From NCBI RefSeq assembly GCF_003013395.1, contig NZ_PXZM01000028.1:1-48750 (forward strand): 48,750 nucleotides of DNA, in the 5' to 3' direction. Positions 23,166-31,091 of the stretch are shown here, piece after piece; the first letter of the stretch is position 1, and each line of letters starts with the position of its first letter. The notes below the pieces were generated by a model. That model saw only the letters and a program-made list of their open reading frames with translations, made no database searches and was not told where the DNA came from. This DNA comes from Brevibacillus fortis (GTDB lineage Bacteria > Bacillota > Bacilli > Brevibacillales > Brevibacillaceae). Both the position numbers and the translations under genes were made by a program.

Positions 23166-24119
23166 ATGAGAGTCATTTACGGAAAAGAACAGACCCGCTA
23201 TGACCTGACCCCAGCCGTTACCGAGTTGTCCTGGTCCTCTGCCAGGGGACAAATCGCGCAAAATTGCGATGTGAGAATCAAAGAAGGCCCGCCGCTACAA
23301 TCGGCGGGTTTTTTGATGCTCTTTGCGGGTGCAGAGCTAAAAGAGTCACAGCAGCTTTTTCACGGCCCGCTCGTTCGTTTTGACCGGGATGACCGGACTG
23401 ACGACTTATCCGCAACAGCATACGAGCTTGGCTGGTATTTGCAAAAAAACGAAGTCTCAAGACTCAAGCTGGACGGGGACGCAGGGACGGAGCTTGCTCG
23501 AATTATTAAGTCGGCAGGTATCCATTTTAGCTGCCCGGCGTTCGGTTTTACGGTCAAGGAGAGAATCTCGTCCCAATCATATACGTCTCTCTTTACATCG
23601 CTGACCGAGCAAGCTTATGAAAAGACAGGCATCCGCTATTTCGTGCAATATCAGCGTGAAAAGCTGACGGTACTCCCCGAGGGGAAAAACAGCATCATCC
23701 CGATGTTCAAGGCGAGCTTACTCACAAGCAGCTCGACAGGTGAGAGTATCGAGGATGTTTACACTGTCGTGACAGTAGAGCGCTACCGGGATGATCGAGT
23801 GGTAAGTAGTGCAACGAAATCTAACGATAATCTGGTCAAACAACTCGGACGCATGCAAAAAATCATCGACGCAGGCGAAGACAAAAACGTGGCTGGATTG
23901 GCAGCCAAGCAACTCGCAGAGTTGTCCAAAATCCCCAAGACACGCTCCATTTCAGTCAAACACGAGGATGAAAATGCCGCAAGGTTACGTGCGGGCTGGC
24001 TCATTAAAATCATGGAAAAGGACAATAAAACCATCACGGATTGGCTCGTCACCAGCTGCCAAGCGCGCTGGCAAGGCGGTCAATACACAATGGATCTCCA
24101 ATTGGAGAGGAGGACGTAA
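23166..24119 (+). CDS. baseplate hub protein (XkdQ-like, gp27/gpD-type)
   Basis: A 317-residue protein with the size and order of XkdQ, the hub on which the spike and wedges assemble. It begins with a beta-rich domain (YDLTPAVTELSWSSARGQIAQNCDVRIKEG), contains the typical TAYELGWYLQKNE and a central domain with YFVQYQREKLTVLPEG, and ends with a strand-rich part that lies against the spike. GGAGGGCAG precedes the ATG. An intrinsic-terminator-like hairpin is embedded in the coding sequence near codon 45 (separate entry). Confidence 0.8.
   Translation: MRVIYGKEQTRYDLTPAVTELSWSSARGQIAQNCDVRIKEGPPLQSAGFLMLFAGAELKESQQLFHGPLVRFDRDDRTDDLSATAYELGWYLQKNEVSRLKLDGDAGTELARIIKSAGIHFSCPAFGFTVKERISSQSYTSLFTSLTEQAYEKTGIRYFVQYQREKLTVLPEGKNSIIPMFKASLLTSSSTGESIEDVYTVVTVERYRDDRVVSSATKSNDNLVKQLGRMQKIIDAGEDKNVAGLAAKQLAELSKIPKTRSISVKHEDENAARLRAGWLIKIMEKDNKTITDWLVTSCQARWQGGQYTMDLQLERRT
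23289..23315 (+). terminator. terminator-like hairpin inside the hub gene
   Basis: CCCGCCG at 23289-23295 pairs exactly with CGGCGGG at 23303-23309 and is followed by six T residues, the full design of an intrinsic terminator, although it encodes GPPLQSAGFL of the hub protein. Translating ribosomes may suppress it, or it may need antitermination. Confidence 0.55.
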
Positions 24120-24122
24120 GAG

Positions 24123-24371
24123 ATGCATTCGTTTATCGCAAAACTGCGAGGGCACGCACAGGACGGCATCGAGAATACGCAAGGGGAATTCGGCAAGCTT
24201 TTGTCGCTCTCACCCTTGTCTGTAAAGCTCGACGAGGACCCGACACCCTTGGAACCGTATGAGCTGTTGGCATTGCGTTCTGCCCAATTAAAGCTAGAAG
24301 ATGTGGGCAAAAAAGTAGCCCTGTTGCGATGTAACAACGAACAATACCTCCTGCTTGGGGTGGTGGAGTAA
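24123..24371 (+). CDS. DUF2577/XkdR-like baseplate protein
   Basis: An 82-residue protein at the XkdR position between hub and gp25-like genes. It has the helical start MHSFIAKLRGHAQDGIENT followed by a small beta domain (LSPLSVKLDEDPTPLEPYELLAL ... VALLRCNNEQYLLLGVVE), the OB-like pattern expected for DUF2577. GAGGAGG lies upstream. The stop overlaps the next start (TAATG). Likely a spike-associated baseplate component. Confidence 0.72.
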   Translation: MHSFIAKLRGHAQDGIENTQGEFGKLLSLSPLSVKLDEDPTPLEPYELLALRSAQLKLEDVGKKVALLRCNNEQYLLLGVVE

Positions 24372-24805
24372 TGTTTCCAGAGCTGAAAGGAGACGAAACA
24401 CAACTGGTTCAATCTCCAGATAACCCGATTCCATGGACATACAAATTCGACTGGACTACAAAACAATTGCAGAAAGGGCCAGATGGTCGCTATTTGCGGA
24501 CGACTACCTATGAGGAGTACCTGGCAGAGACAGCAAAGAAAATCCTGAATACGCGTCGTTTCCGGTACGAGATTTACTCAGAACGATACGGTGTCGATTT
24601 TCTGTATGAGACAGGAAGGATGCGCTCGGGAATATCGTTGCCAGCGATTAAAACGCAAGCACAAGAGGCGTTAGAGGCTCACAGTGAGGTTGAGCGTGCG
24701 GAAGTGGTAGACATTCGGTTTGAGGACAACCGGGTTATTTTTTCGCTCGAAATTGAGGGTATGAGAGGGACAACTAGGACGGAGGTGAATACATGGCAAC
24801 GTTAG
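24371..24805 (+). CDS. baseplate wedge protein, gp25/XkdS-like (DUF2634)
   Basis: A 144-residue protein. The pattern of strand, amphipathic helix (YLAETAKKILNTRRFRYEIYSERYGVDF) and final strands is typical of DUF2634 proteins, the lysozyme-like gp25 fold that nucleates the sheath on the baseplate. It overlaps the next gene by 13 bases, showing tight translational coupling. Confidence 0.82.
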   Translation: MFPELKGDETQLVQSPDNPIPWTYKFDWTTKQLQKGPDGRYLRTTTYEEYLAETAKKILNTRRFRYEIYSERYGVDFLYETGRMRSGISLPAIKTQAQEALEAHSEVERAEVVDIRFEDNRVIFSLEIEGMRGTTRTEVNTWQR

Positions 24806-25608
24806 ACAAACCAGAAGTGCCGATTCTCAGGGAAACCCCGGATCAGATTTATCAGCGGATGGCTAATCGGATGACACTGATAGCACAAAAGCGTGGAGAG
24901 ACGCCACCAGCGACGGAAGAGGGAGAAATCTTTTATGACCTCGGCTATCCGATCGCAGAGGAAATCAGCGATCAGCAGCAGTTATTTGAGTACGGTTTTC
25001 TCCAGCGTTTTCTCCCCTGGGCGGATGGAGAGTTTTTGGATGCAACAGGCGTATTCTTCGGCTTATCTCGCAATGAGGCGGAGACAGACGACGCATATCG
25101 GCAGCGCTTAATTGATCGAGCTCGTACAGAAGAGGGAGACGGCAGACGTCAAGATTATGAGCGGTGGGCACGAAATGTTGACGGGGTAGGCGGAGCCGTT
25201 GCGATTGAGAAGGCAAGACATGACCTATCTATTGATGTGTATATCACAGACCTGACAGGCAACCCTGCGGGGCAGGAACTGGCCACGAGTGTACGGACGA
25301 AACTGGAAGACAAACGAAGGGCCTTGCATGACTTGCAGGTGTTACCCGCGAAAGTGTATCCAGTGACGATCGCTGTAAAACTTGCTTTGCGACCAGATGC
25401 GGAATTCGAGAAGGTCAAAGACCAAATTACTACGCAAATCAAAACCTACCTAAAAGGGCGTTCTCAGATCGTGTACCAGCAGATCGGAGCGCTCTTTTTC
25501 GTGGATGGGGTAATAGATTTCACGGGCTACACCTTAAACGGCGCGGAATTGAATTTGACGGTGCCTGCTGACTCTGTATCGACACTAACCATGGCGGTGA
25601 CAACATGA
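24793..25608 (+). CDS. baseplate J-like wedge protein (XkdT-like)
   Basis: A 271-residue protein of the baseplate J family. The N-terminal helices (ETPDQIYQRMANRMTLIAQKRG) and the central motif LPWADGEFLDATGVFFGLSR lead into the family core: AETDDAYRQRLIDRARTEEGDGRRQDYERWARNV, followed by alternating strands to the end. J proteins form the wedge ring around the hub. The end overlaps the next start (ATGA). Confidence 0.88.
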   Translation: MATLDKPEVPILRETPDQIYQRMANRMTLIAQKRGETPPATEEGEIFYDLGYPIAEEISDQQQLFEYGFLQRFLPWADGEFLDATGVFFGLSRNEAETDDAYRQRLIDRARTEEGDGRRQDYERWARNVDGVGGAVAIEKARHDLSIDVYITDLTGNPAGQELATSVRTKLEDKRRALHDLQVLPAKVYPVTIAVKLALRPDAEFEKVKDQITTQIKTYLKGRSQIVYQQIGALFFVDGVIDFTGYTLNGAELNLTVPADSVSTLTMAVTT

Positions 25609-26249
25609 TTCCAGAACGCTATCGGCGGATGCTGCCGCCGCAATGGTACGAGAATGAAGTGGCGGAATATCACTTTGAAGGTGCAAAGACAGTTGTAGAT
25701 GGTTTCGATTTGCAGCGTGAGGACATCTTACAGCAGTTTAGCCCATGGTCAGCTACCTGGGGGTTGGATGTCTGGGATTGGATTTATTTCGGTAATAGGC
25801 AGCTGATGCCCATTGAAGAGAGACGTAAAAATCTCCAAAGAAAGCATTGGGCTAGGTTGCCATTTACGTTACCCGTTCTAAAAGCAATGGGGCAGACGGC
25901 AGGGAAGCTAGAGAAAGTAACAGAGGATTACCCTAATAAGGAGATCGTTTTCGAGTTTTCAGCGGAACAATCAGTTAATGGCGTTGATTTGTCAAAAGAT
26001 TTTGAGGGGATTCGACCTGTTCACGTCAATAGTAGCAGAGTATTAGTTAACAGCAGAGGTGAAACAATTCGTGTTTTAAGTGAAACCCGATTCAGCAATG
26101 TAGAATATCAAATCTGTGGGACGTTCTATCCCGAGGATGATATGGAGGGACGTATATTTCGTGAAACAGTCGGAACGGTTGAGGATGCTCGTTTCCACTC
26201 AGTGGATTATCCGCTTACGAATATATTGTACCCAGAACAGGAGGTGTAA
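25605..26249 (+). CDS. baseplate/tail fibre attachment protein (XkdU-like, DUF2313)
   Basis: A 214-residue protein. The first part (YRRMLPPQWYENEVAEYHFEGAKTVVDGFDLQREDILQQF) shows the DUF2313/YmfQ style of gpI-like proteins, which join baseplate wedge and fibre. The second half (from about 105) differs from the usual family and is beta-rich, perhaps an attached fibre-contact domain. From here base composition becomes visibly more AT-rich. Confidence 0.72.
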   Translation: MIPERYRRMLPPQWYENEVAEYHFEGAKTVVDGFDLQREDILQQFSPWSATWGLDVWDWIYFGNRQLMPIEERRKNLQRKHWARLPFTLPVLKAMGQTAGKLEKVTEDYPNKEIVFEFSAEQSVNGVDLSKDFEGIRPVHVNSSRVLVNSRGETIRVLSETRFSNVEYQICGTFYPEDDMEGRIFRETVGTVEDARFHSVDYPLTNILYPEQEV

Positions 26250-26252
26250 AGC

Positions 26253-26558
26253 TTGGCAATTGTTCAAAAACGGCTACTTGAATTGCTAAGGGATGACCTG
26301 AGTAATCATTTTACCGGGGCTTTGATTAATGTAAACGGTACGCTTCGAACTTATCCGATCCACAAAACACTTAAAAATGGTTTCAAAGTAACCAAGTATA
26401 TCTACTTAGACGATGTTCAGGCACAGGGCCAAATTCAGTCGGCGGTTTTAGTAGACAGTGGGGGTAATGCACTAGCCATTAAAAACATGCAGGTGATTAA
26501 GGGTGACAGTGGGCTGTTAATCGCTTTTGAATTTTCGCTGGAAGTGAAGGTGATATAG
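26253..26558 (+). CDS. small fibre-module protein
   Basis: A 101-residue protein with TTG start 6-7 bases after GGAGGTGT. It is mostly beta structure, with VNGTLRTYPIHKTLKNGFKVTKYIYLDDV and a strand-rich end. Position between the fibre attachment protein and the fibre suggests a connector or trimerisation element. No family recognised. Confidence 0.55.
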   Translation: MAIVQKRLLELLRDDLSNHFTGALINVNGTLRTYPIHKTLKNGFKVTKYIYLDDVQAQGQIQSAVLVDSGGNALAIKNMQVIKGDSGLLIAFEFSLEVKVI

Positions 26559-26559
26559 A

Positions 26560-27435
26560 GTGACTTATCAAAAGACGACATGGGTTGACCATATTATTGA
26601 TCCCGTAACAGGTGAGGTTGTACAGCAAGGGACAAAGATAACTGCAACACGGATGAATAAAATGGAGCAGGGTATTGCTGACGCGCAGGCACTTACTGAG
26701 GTCTTGGCACAAACAGTGATTGGTAGTCCGGTCATTTCAGGATTGGAATTTTCAGCAAACGAATTAACAGCTCGATGGACATCTGGTGTCGCCTATGTTA
26801 ATGGTGTTCGTTTTGTGGTAAATGCAGGGAGCATACAGTTAAATGCTACACAAGGACAATACCTGTATTTGGACTCTGATGGAGTGTTGAAAAACACGAC
26901 TTCTCAGGCAATCGCAGATGCCAAATGTAAACTCTGGTACTTTGCTACTGATGCGAGTTCTATTATTAGTTCAGTTGATAGTAGAAACATTGCATCGACA
27001 GAGATGTTTGTTAAGCAATCAGAAGTCGCCAACAGCGCAAATAAGATTCCTCGCCTCGATGGATCTGGTAAAGGAGCTTTTAGCATCACGGGTGATGCTT
27101 CCAGTGTTGGAGGTAAAACCATAGGGGCAGGGGCTAACCAAATCCCTACACGGGACGCCAGCAGCCGTTTGGTTGCAGATCAACTGGCGAATTTCAAGAA
27201 AAATAAAAGTGGCAAAGATGCAAACGGCATATTCAAGGTTGTTGAGTACCGAAGAGTAGCGGATAACACCTTGTACATGAAATCTACACTCTCAAATCCC
27301 GATGCGAAAGGTAATTATCAGACCGATACGCGAGTTTATTACAAAGCGGATGGAACAACCGCGGATTACACTGTCACAGTAACCATTACTTACGATGCTG
27401 ATGGTGATGTTGTAAGTGAGGTGCCAAGTGCATGA
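26560..27435 (+). CDS. tail fibre protein
   Basis: A 291-residue protein starting with GTG one base after the preceding stop. The N-terminus has the fibre-associated pattern ATRMNKMEQGIADA found in many Gram-positive phage tail proteins. The following residues include a beta-rich stretch (ELTARWTSGVAYVNGVRFVVNAGSIQLNATQGQYLYLD), then two near-repeated segments (NSANKIPRLDGSGKGAFSITGDA and GAGANQIPTRDASSRLVADQL) suggestive of fibre shaft turns. Its end overlaps the next gene (ATGA). Likely a receptor-binding fibre. Confidence 0.72.
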   Translation: MTYQKTTWVDHIIDPVTGEVVQQGTKITATRMNKMEQGIADAQALTEVLAQTVIGSPVISGLEFSANELTARWTSGVAYVNGVRFVVNAGSIQLNATQGQYLYLDSDGVLKNTTSQAIADAKCKLWYFATDASSIISSVDSRNIASTEMFVKQSEVANSANKIPRLDGSGKGAFSITGDASSVGGKTIGAGANQIPTRDASSRLVADQLANFKKNKSGKDANGIFKVVEYRRVADNTLYMKSTLSNPDAKGNYQTDTRVYYKADGTTADYTVTVTITYDADGDVVSEVPSA

Positions 27436-27977
27436 TAAGTGATATTCTTCGGGATCACGGCATGGGGAAAGGGATAAATGGGGTAGACAGGAAGGCTTTA
27501 ATTGACATTGCAAACGCAGCGGATACTAACCAAAGTGTGGTAAAAACAATCATTATAAATAATTTAAAAGCTAAAGACCCTACTTTAGCTATCAATGCTT
27601 CTTCCACCTGGGCTGATATCATTGCAGCTATCCCAAATCTATACATCGGCAAAAAATGGGCTACTGGTACTGTTGCAATTCCGGGCAGTAGCGGCACAAA
27701 TAATGAGGTTACCGTTACTGGACTTGGTTTCGTACCAAAGACTATTTTTGCCTTCAACACGGGTGATGCAACAAGTTCTGATGTTAATATTCACTGTTAT
27801 ACTGCATGCCCTTCATACAGCAATCCGATATTTACTGGTTGGAAGAAAGTAGACAACTGGTCTGTTGAAAGTAATGTTATTGCTCAATCAACAGCACCGA
27901 CCACCAATTCATTCAAACTACGTAGCACTGGTGTTACAGGTTATACCAACTACATCCGTTGGTTTGCTATTGAGTAG
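27432..27977 (+). CDS. fibre tip / receptor-binding protein A
   Basis: A 181-residue protein with a helical N-terminal part (about 1-70) and a beta-rich C-terminal domain beginning IGKKWATGTVAIPG and continuing VTVTGLGFVPKTIFAFN, ending IRWFAIE. The same domain occurs in the next gene, so the two are paralogues by duplication or exchange. Such tip domains usually decide which surface polymer or protein is bound. Confidence 0.68.
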   Translation: MISDILRDHGMGKGINGVDRKALIDIANAADTNQSVVKTIIINNLKAKDPTLAINASSTWADIIAAIPNLYIGKKWATGTVAIPGSSGTNNEVTVTGLGFVPKTIFAFNTGDATSSDVNIHCYTACPSYSNPIFTGWKKVDNWSVESNVIAQSTAPTTNSFKLRSTGVTGYTNYIRWFAIE

Positions 27978-27991
27978 AAAGGAGGTAGCAT

Positions 27992-28567
27992 ATGGCGCAA
28001 TTACCAAACACAGCTTCCATCAAGGACATGGTCACAGCACTGCAAACGATGGAGTGCATAAACCAAAAAGCTGACCTTGCAGCAGTTGTAGGCAGCCCAG
28101 TAGTAAGCACCGATGATGTGGCGACGATTATTACAAAGCTGCAAAATGCAAAAAGTACGCTTGCAGCCAATCTTACCGCGAAAGGACAAGCGGCTAGTGG
28201 AAGCGAAGGCGTTCAGTCTCTCGCGGACAAAGTTGGGGCGTACAATGGGAAACGTTGGGCTGGCGGTACGTTTACAATAAACGGATCTGGAACAGTTACT
28301 GTAAATGGACTCGGATTTAAACCAAACTACGTTATGGTGTACCAAAACAATACCAGAAGTAGTTTCGACATCAATGTTTACATTGGAAATGCGAAAGATA
28401 CCGACGTGTTTTTTAAGAATACGTTAGGACCTGCATTTGGAGGGCATGTATCGGGGTCAACCCAAAACCTTACTAATAACTTTCTCCAGATGTACGATGA
28501 TTACTTTTCTGTTTTCGCCATCACCAACCTTTCAGCTACAAGTTTTCGCTGGCTAGCATTCGAATAA
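27992..28567 (+). CDS. fibre tip / receptor-binding protein B
   Basis: A 191-residue protein with strong AAAGGAGG. Its N-terminal half is unlike that of the preceding gene (MVTALQTMECINQKADLAAVVGSP onward, helical). The C-terminal domain is homologous: GKRWAGGTFTINGSGTVTVNGLGFKPNYVMVY to SFRWLAFE. A pair of different tip proteins in one tail locus can widen or switch target range. Confidence 0.68.
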   Translation: MAQLPNTASIKDMVTALQTMECINQKADLAAVVGSPVVSTDDVATIITKLQNAKSTLAANLTAKGQAASGSEGVQSLADKVGAYNGKRWAGGTFTINGSGTVTVNGLGFKPNYVMVYQNNTRSSFDINVYIGNAKDTDVFFKNTLGPAFGGHVSGSTQNLTNNFLQMYDDYFSVFAITNLSATSFRWLAFE

Positions 28568-28581
28568 AAGGAGGAAATAGT

Positions 28582-29196
28582 ATGCAACAAATCGGACGAA
28601 AAATCTATTTTGACAAATTGACAGGCAGTGTATTGGTGGATTCAGGCGAACGTGCTGGATTCGTGAGAGAAACAACTCAGGAAGAGGACTTCCAGGCATA
28701 TGCTGCTCTGGCTGAGCGTGTCCCAGCAACTGTAGGCTGCCTGCAACTCGAATACGGTCAAGACTCGGACAAGTTCTCACAATACCAATATCGCATCGAT
28801 CCTAAGAGCCAGACAATTATTTGGGATCTTACGCCTCCAACTGCTTCCATTGACCAGGTGAAAGCAGCGAAGATCGACCTTCTAAATAACGAATGCTTCA
28901 AAGCGATTCATGCTGGCTTCATATCTACCGCAACAAAGCACAGCTTCCGTTTTAATGAAGAGGATCAGGCTAACTTCAGCCAGCAAAGTACCTTATTTTT
29001 GCTCAAGCCTGAGTTGACAGAAACTCAATGGAAAACAGAGAATGCTGGCATTGTAACGCTAACCAGGGCACAGTTTATCGATGTGGTTTTTGAGGCGGGT
29101 CAGCACAAGCAACAACAGATCGAGAAGTATTGGACGTTGAAAGGAAATGTAGAATCTGCAACCACAAAAGAAGAAGTTGACCGGATCAACTGGTAG
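28582..29196 (+). CDS. fibre-associated protein (XkdW-like N-terminus, DUF4376-like end)
   Basis: A 204-residue protein. Residues 1-75 (IGRKIYFDKLTGSVLVDSGERAGFVRETTQEEDFQAYAAL) resemble a domain often found after fibre genes in Bacillus/Paenibacillus tails. The C-terminal half (QVKAAKIDLLNNECFKAIHAGF to EAGQHKQQQIEKYWTLKGNVESATTKEEVDRINW) looks like DUF4376, a helical domain of fibre assembly proteins. It is probably a fibre chaperone or a structural cap. GGAGGAAAT precedes the ATG. Confidence 0.65.
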   Translation: MQQIGRKIYFDKLTGSVLVDSGERAGFVRETTQEEDFQAYAALAERVPATVGCLQLEYGQDSDKFSQYQYRIDPKSQTIIWDLTPPTASIDQVKAAKIDLLNNECFKAIHAGFISTATKHSFRFNEEDQANFSQQSTLFLLKPELTETQWKTENAGIVTLTRAQFIDVVFEAGQHKQQQIEKYWTLKGNVESATTKEEVDRINW

Positions 29197-29208
29197 GAGG
29201 TCGAGCGT

Positions 29209-29679
29209 ATGAACTTGAAGCGCTTTGACCTTCTTTTTGTTCGTGGCAGCTCACCTCTTGCTCGGCTGATTCAAGGAGTCACAAACTCGCCGTATAGTCA
29301 TGTTGCCATCGTTCTGGATGAGTACCACATTGCCGAAACAGATTGGCGGTTTCCGTTGCAATGGAATCATAACAGCTACCCACCCAAGCAAATAGACGTC
29401 TATCGGTATCGAGGTGAATTGGAGTCTTGGCAGGAAGAGGCAATGACTGGGTTTATCCGGAAACACATCGGCACTCCCTATGACTTTTGGCAGACGAATA
29501 CCAACGGGCTGTATCTACTCACAGGGGTGCCGATCCAGGACGCTCCTGACCGCATAAATTGCTCTGAAACTGTCGACGGGATGTTTGCTGCTGCTGGTAT
29601 AAACTTGACGCCTGATGCGATAGGGAAAGTCAGTCCTGCTGATCTAGTAAAGTCCAGTAAACTTCAAAAAATCGCGTAA
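29209..29679 (+). CDS. permuted papain-like (YiiX/NlpC-P60 superfamily) hydrolase
   Basis: A 156-residue protein with the two hallmark motifs of circularly permuted NlpC/P60 enzymes: FDLLFVRGSSPLARLIQGVTNSPYSHVAIVLDE, which supplies the catalytic His, and INCSETVDGMFAAAG, which supplies the Cys nucleophile. Members cleave peptides, amides or lipids. There is no signal peptide. Placement between fibre chaperone and holin suggests a second lytic enzyme or a cell-wall enzyme carried by the particle; both are inference. Confidence 0.75.
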   Translation: MNLKRFDLLFVRGSSPLARLIQGVTNSPYSHVAIVLDEYHIAETDWRFPLQWNHNSYPPKQIDVYRYRGELESWQEEAMTGFIRKHIGTPYDFWQTNTNGLYLLTGVPIQDAPDRINCSETVDGMFAAAGINLTPDAIGKVSPADLVKSSKLQKIA

Positions 29680-29746
29680 CACTGGGGAGCTGCTAATGCG
29701 GCTCCCTTATCATTTGCCCCGAGGGGGTGAGGAGGAAGATGAGCTG

Positions 29747-30202
29747 ATGAAGTTTTTACAGAGTTTAGAGCATGTAGTGACCCCAGCGAACGGAATGGCA
29801 GTAACCGCAGGAGTGTTTCTTACTCCGATTTTTCAATACCTATATGGAACTGGCAGGCTGGATATTTTGTTTGTGCTGTTTTTCATGATTGCACTTGATT
29901 GGGTCACGGGCATATCCGCAGCGAAAAAGGATAAATCCTATACGGCTGAATATGGCCTATCCCGAATTCCGCGTTCGCTGTTTCTTTTAGCACTGCCGGC
30001 TGTTGCAAATATGCTGGATCGGGTGATAGGGACACCCGGCTTTCTGTTTTATGGTGTCACATTTGGTCTACTCTATCATACATGGAACAGCCTCACAGCA
30101 AATGCCCACCGCGCAGGCTGGCCGATGCCCAAATCCGTCGAGAAATTAGTCAGCGCCGAAATCAAAGCAAAGACTGAGCGAGCTAAACGAAAGGAGTCCT
30201 AG
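29747..30202 (+). CDS. phage holin family protein
   Basis: A 151-residue membrane protein with three or four hydrophobic segments (about 19-35, 41-58, 78-98 and 100-122) and a basic C-terminus (SVEKLVSAEIKAKTERAKRKES), matching the toxin-secretion/phage-lysis holin family (ALDWVTGISAAKK is the typical motif). The ATG at 29747 follows GGAGG by 11 bases; the frame extends 17 codons upstream without a better start. It should permeabilise the membrane to release the amidase, freeing tail particles by lysis. Confidence 0.85.
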   Translation: MKFLQSLEHVVTPANGMAVTAGVFLTPIFQYLYGTGRLDILFVLFFMIALDWVTGISAAKKDKSYTAEYGLSRIPRSLFLLALPAVANMLDRVIGTPGFLFYGVTFGLLYHTWNSLTANAHRAGWPMPKSVEKLVSAEIKAKTERAKRKES

Positions 30203-30208
30203 TAAACA

Positions 30209-31045
30209 ATGAAAATCACCGAGATGCTTCTGACCAACGTAAATTCCCGCCCCAAAAAGAAAATCGTTCCAAAAGGCGTCGTCATCCACTGGACGGCTAA
30301 CGAGCGCAGCGGTGCAAATGCCGCCGCAAACCGAAACTACTTCAACAGACCAACGACAGTAGCGAGCGCCCACTACATTGTGGACGACAAACAAATCATT
30401 CGCTGTCTGCCCGAGGACGAGATCGGCTACCACGTCGGGGCGAAAACTTATTCACAGGCCGCCTTGACCAGATTGAGCACCTACCCGAACAACTGCACGA
30501 TTGGGATTGAAATGTGCGTCAATGCAGATGGAAGCTTTGCGAAAATGTACGAGCAAACAGTGGCACTGACCGCAGATATCTTGAAACGACATGGCTGGGG
30601 AGTCGATCACCTGTGGCGTCATTACGACATTACGGGGAAAAACTGCCCGGCCTTTTTTGTCGTCAATGAAACGGCTCAAACATATACGGGAATGACAGCG
30701 AAGGACGCATGGGCAAAGTTTCAACAGGATGTCCACAGGTTTCTCACAGCTTATCCACAAAAACCACAGCCTGGTGTGGATAAGTGCGCAGTTGAACTGA
30801 CACTTACTGCCACAGGCAAACTAATCGATGATGTATCCTATGTACCCATTCGAATGATTGCGGAGGCAGTGGGCGGAGCAGTGGAATGGGAGCCTTCCAC
30901 GCAAAAAGTGACAGTAAACGGACAGGAAGTCTCCCATGTAAACGACCAGGGAACCACTTATGCGAAAACAAGAGAGCTGGCTGCCTTACTTGGACTGCAA
31001 GTGGAGTGGGACGAGCCGAGGAAAGCAGTCGTATTGAAGAAATAA
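30209..31045 (+). CDS. N-acetylmuramoyl-L-alanine amidase with copper amine oxidase-like domain
   Basis: A 278-residue endolysin. Residues 15-170 are an Amidase_2 zinc domain: VVIHWTANE (first His), a central IGIEMCVN and DHLWRHYDITGKNCPAFF (second His, with Cys as third ligand). Residues 190-278 form a copper-amine-oxidase-like N1 domain (SYVPIRMIAEAVGGAVEWEPSTQKVTVNG), common as a wall-associated module in Paenibacillus and Brevibacillus enzymes. There is no signal peptide, as expected for a holin-dependent lysin. It is the last gene of the tail locus. Confidence 0.9.
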   Translation: MKITEMLLTNVNSRPKKKIVPKGVVIHWTANERSGANAAANRNYFNRPTTVASAHYIVDDKQIIRCLPEDEIGYHVGAKTYSQAALTRLSTYPNNCTIGIEMCVNADGSFAKMYEQTVALTADILKRHGWGVDHLWRHYDITGKNCPAFFVVNETAQTYTGMTAKDAWAKFQQDVHRFLTAYPQKPQPGVDKCAVELTLTATGKLIDDVSYVPIRMIAEAVGGAVEWEPSTQKVTVNGQEVSHVNDQGTTYAKTRELAALLGLQVEWDEPRKAVVLKK

Positions 31046-31049
31046 AAGA

Positions 31050-31080
31050 AAAAGCCGCAGATCCCGTCTGCGACTTTTCC
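31050..31080 (+). terminator. bidirectional terminator closing the tail locus
   Basis: CGCAGA at 31056-31061 pairs with TCTGCG at 31067-31072, flanked by AAAAAGC and ACTTTT, so it can serve both the amidase and the convergent S4 gene. Confidence 0.8.
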
Positions 31081-31091
31081 TATACATACTT

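Noticed and set aside
29696..29746. 17-codon upstream extension of the holin
   Set aside because: It lacks a good ribosome binding site and would place Pro/Glu-rich residues before the normal family start; the ATG at 29747 has GGAGG upstream.
15035..31080. Complete temperate prophage
   Set aside because: No integrase, repressor, replication, terminase, portal or capsid gene, and no visible attachment-site repeats at the flanks.
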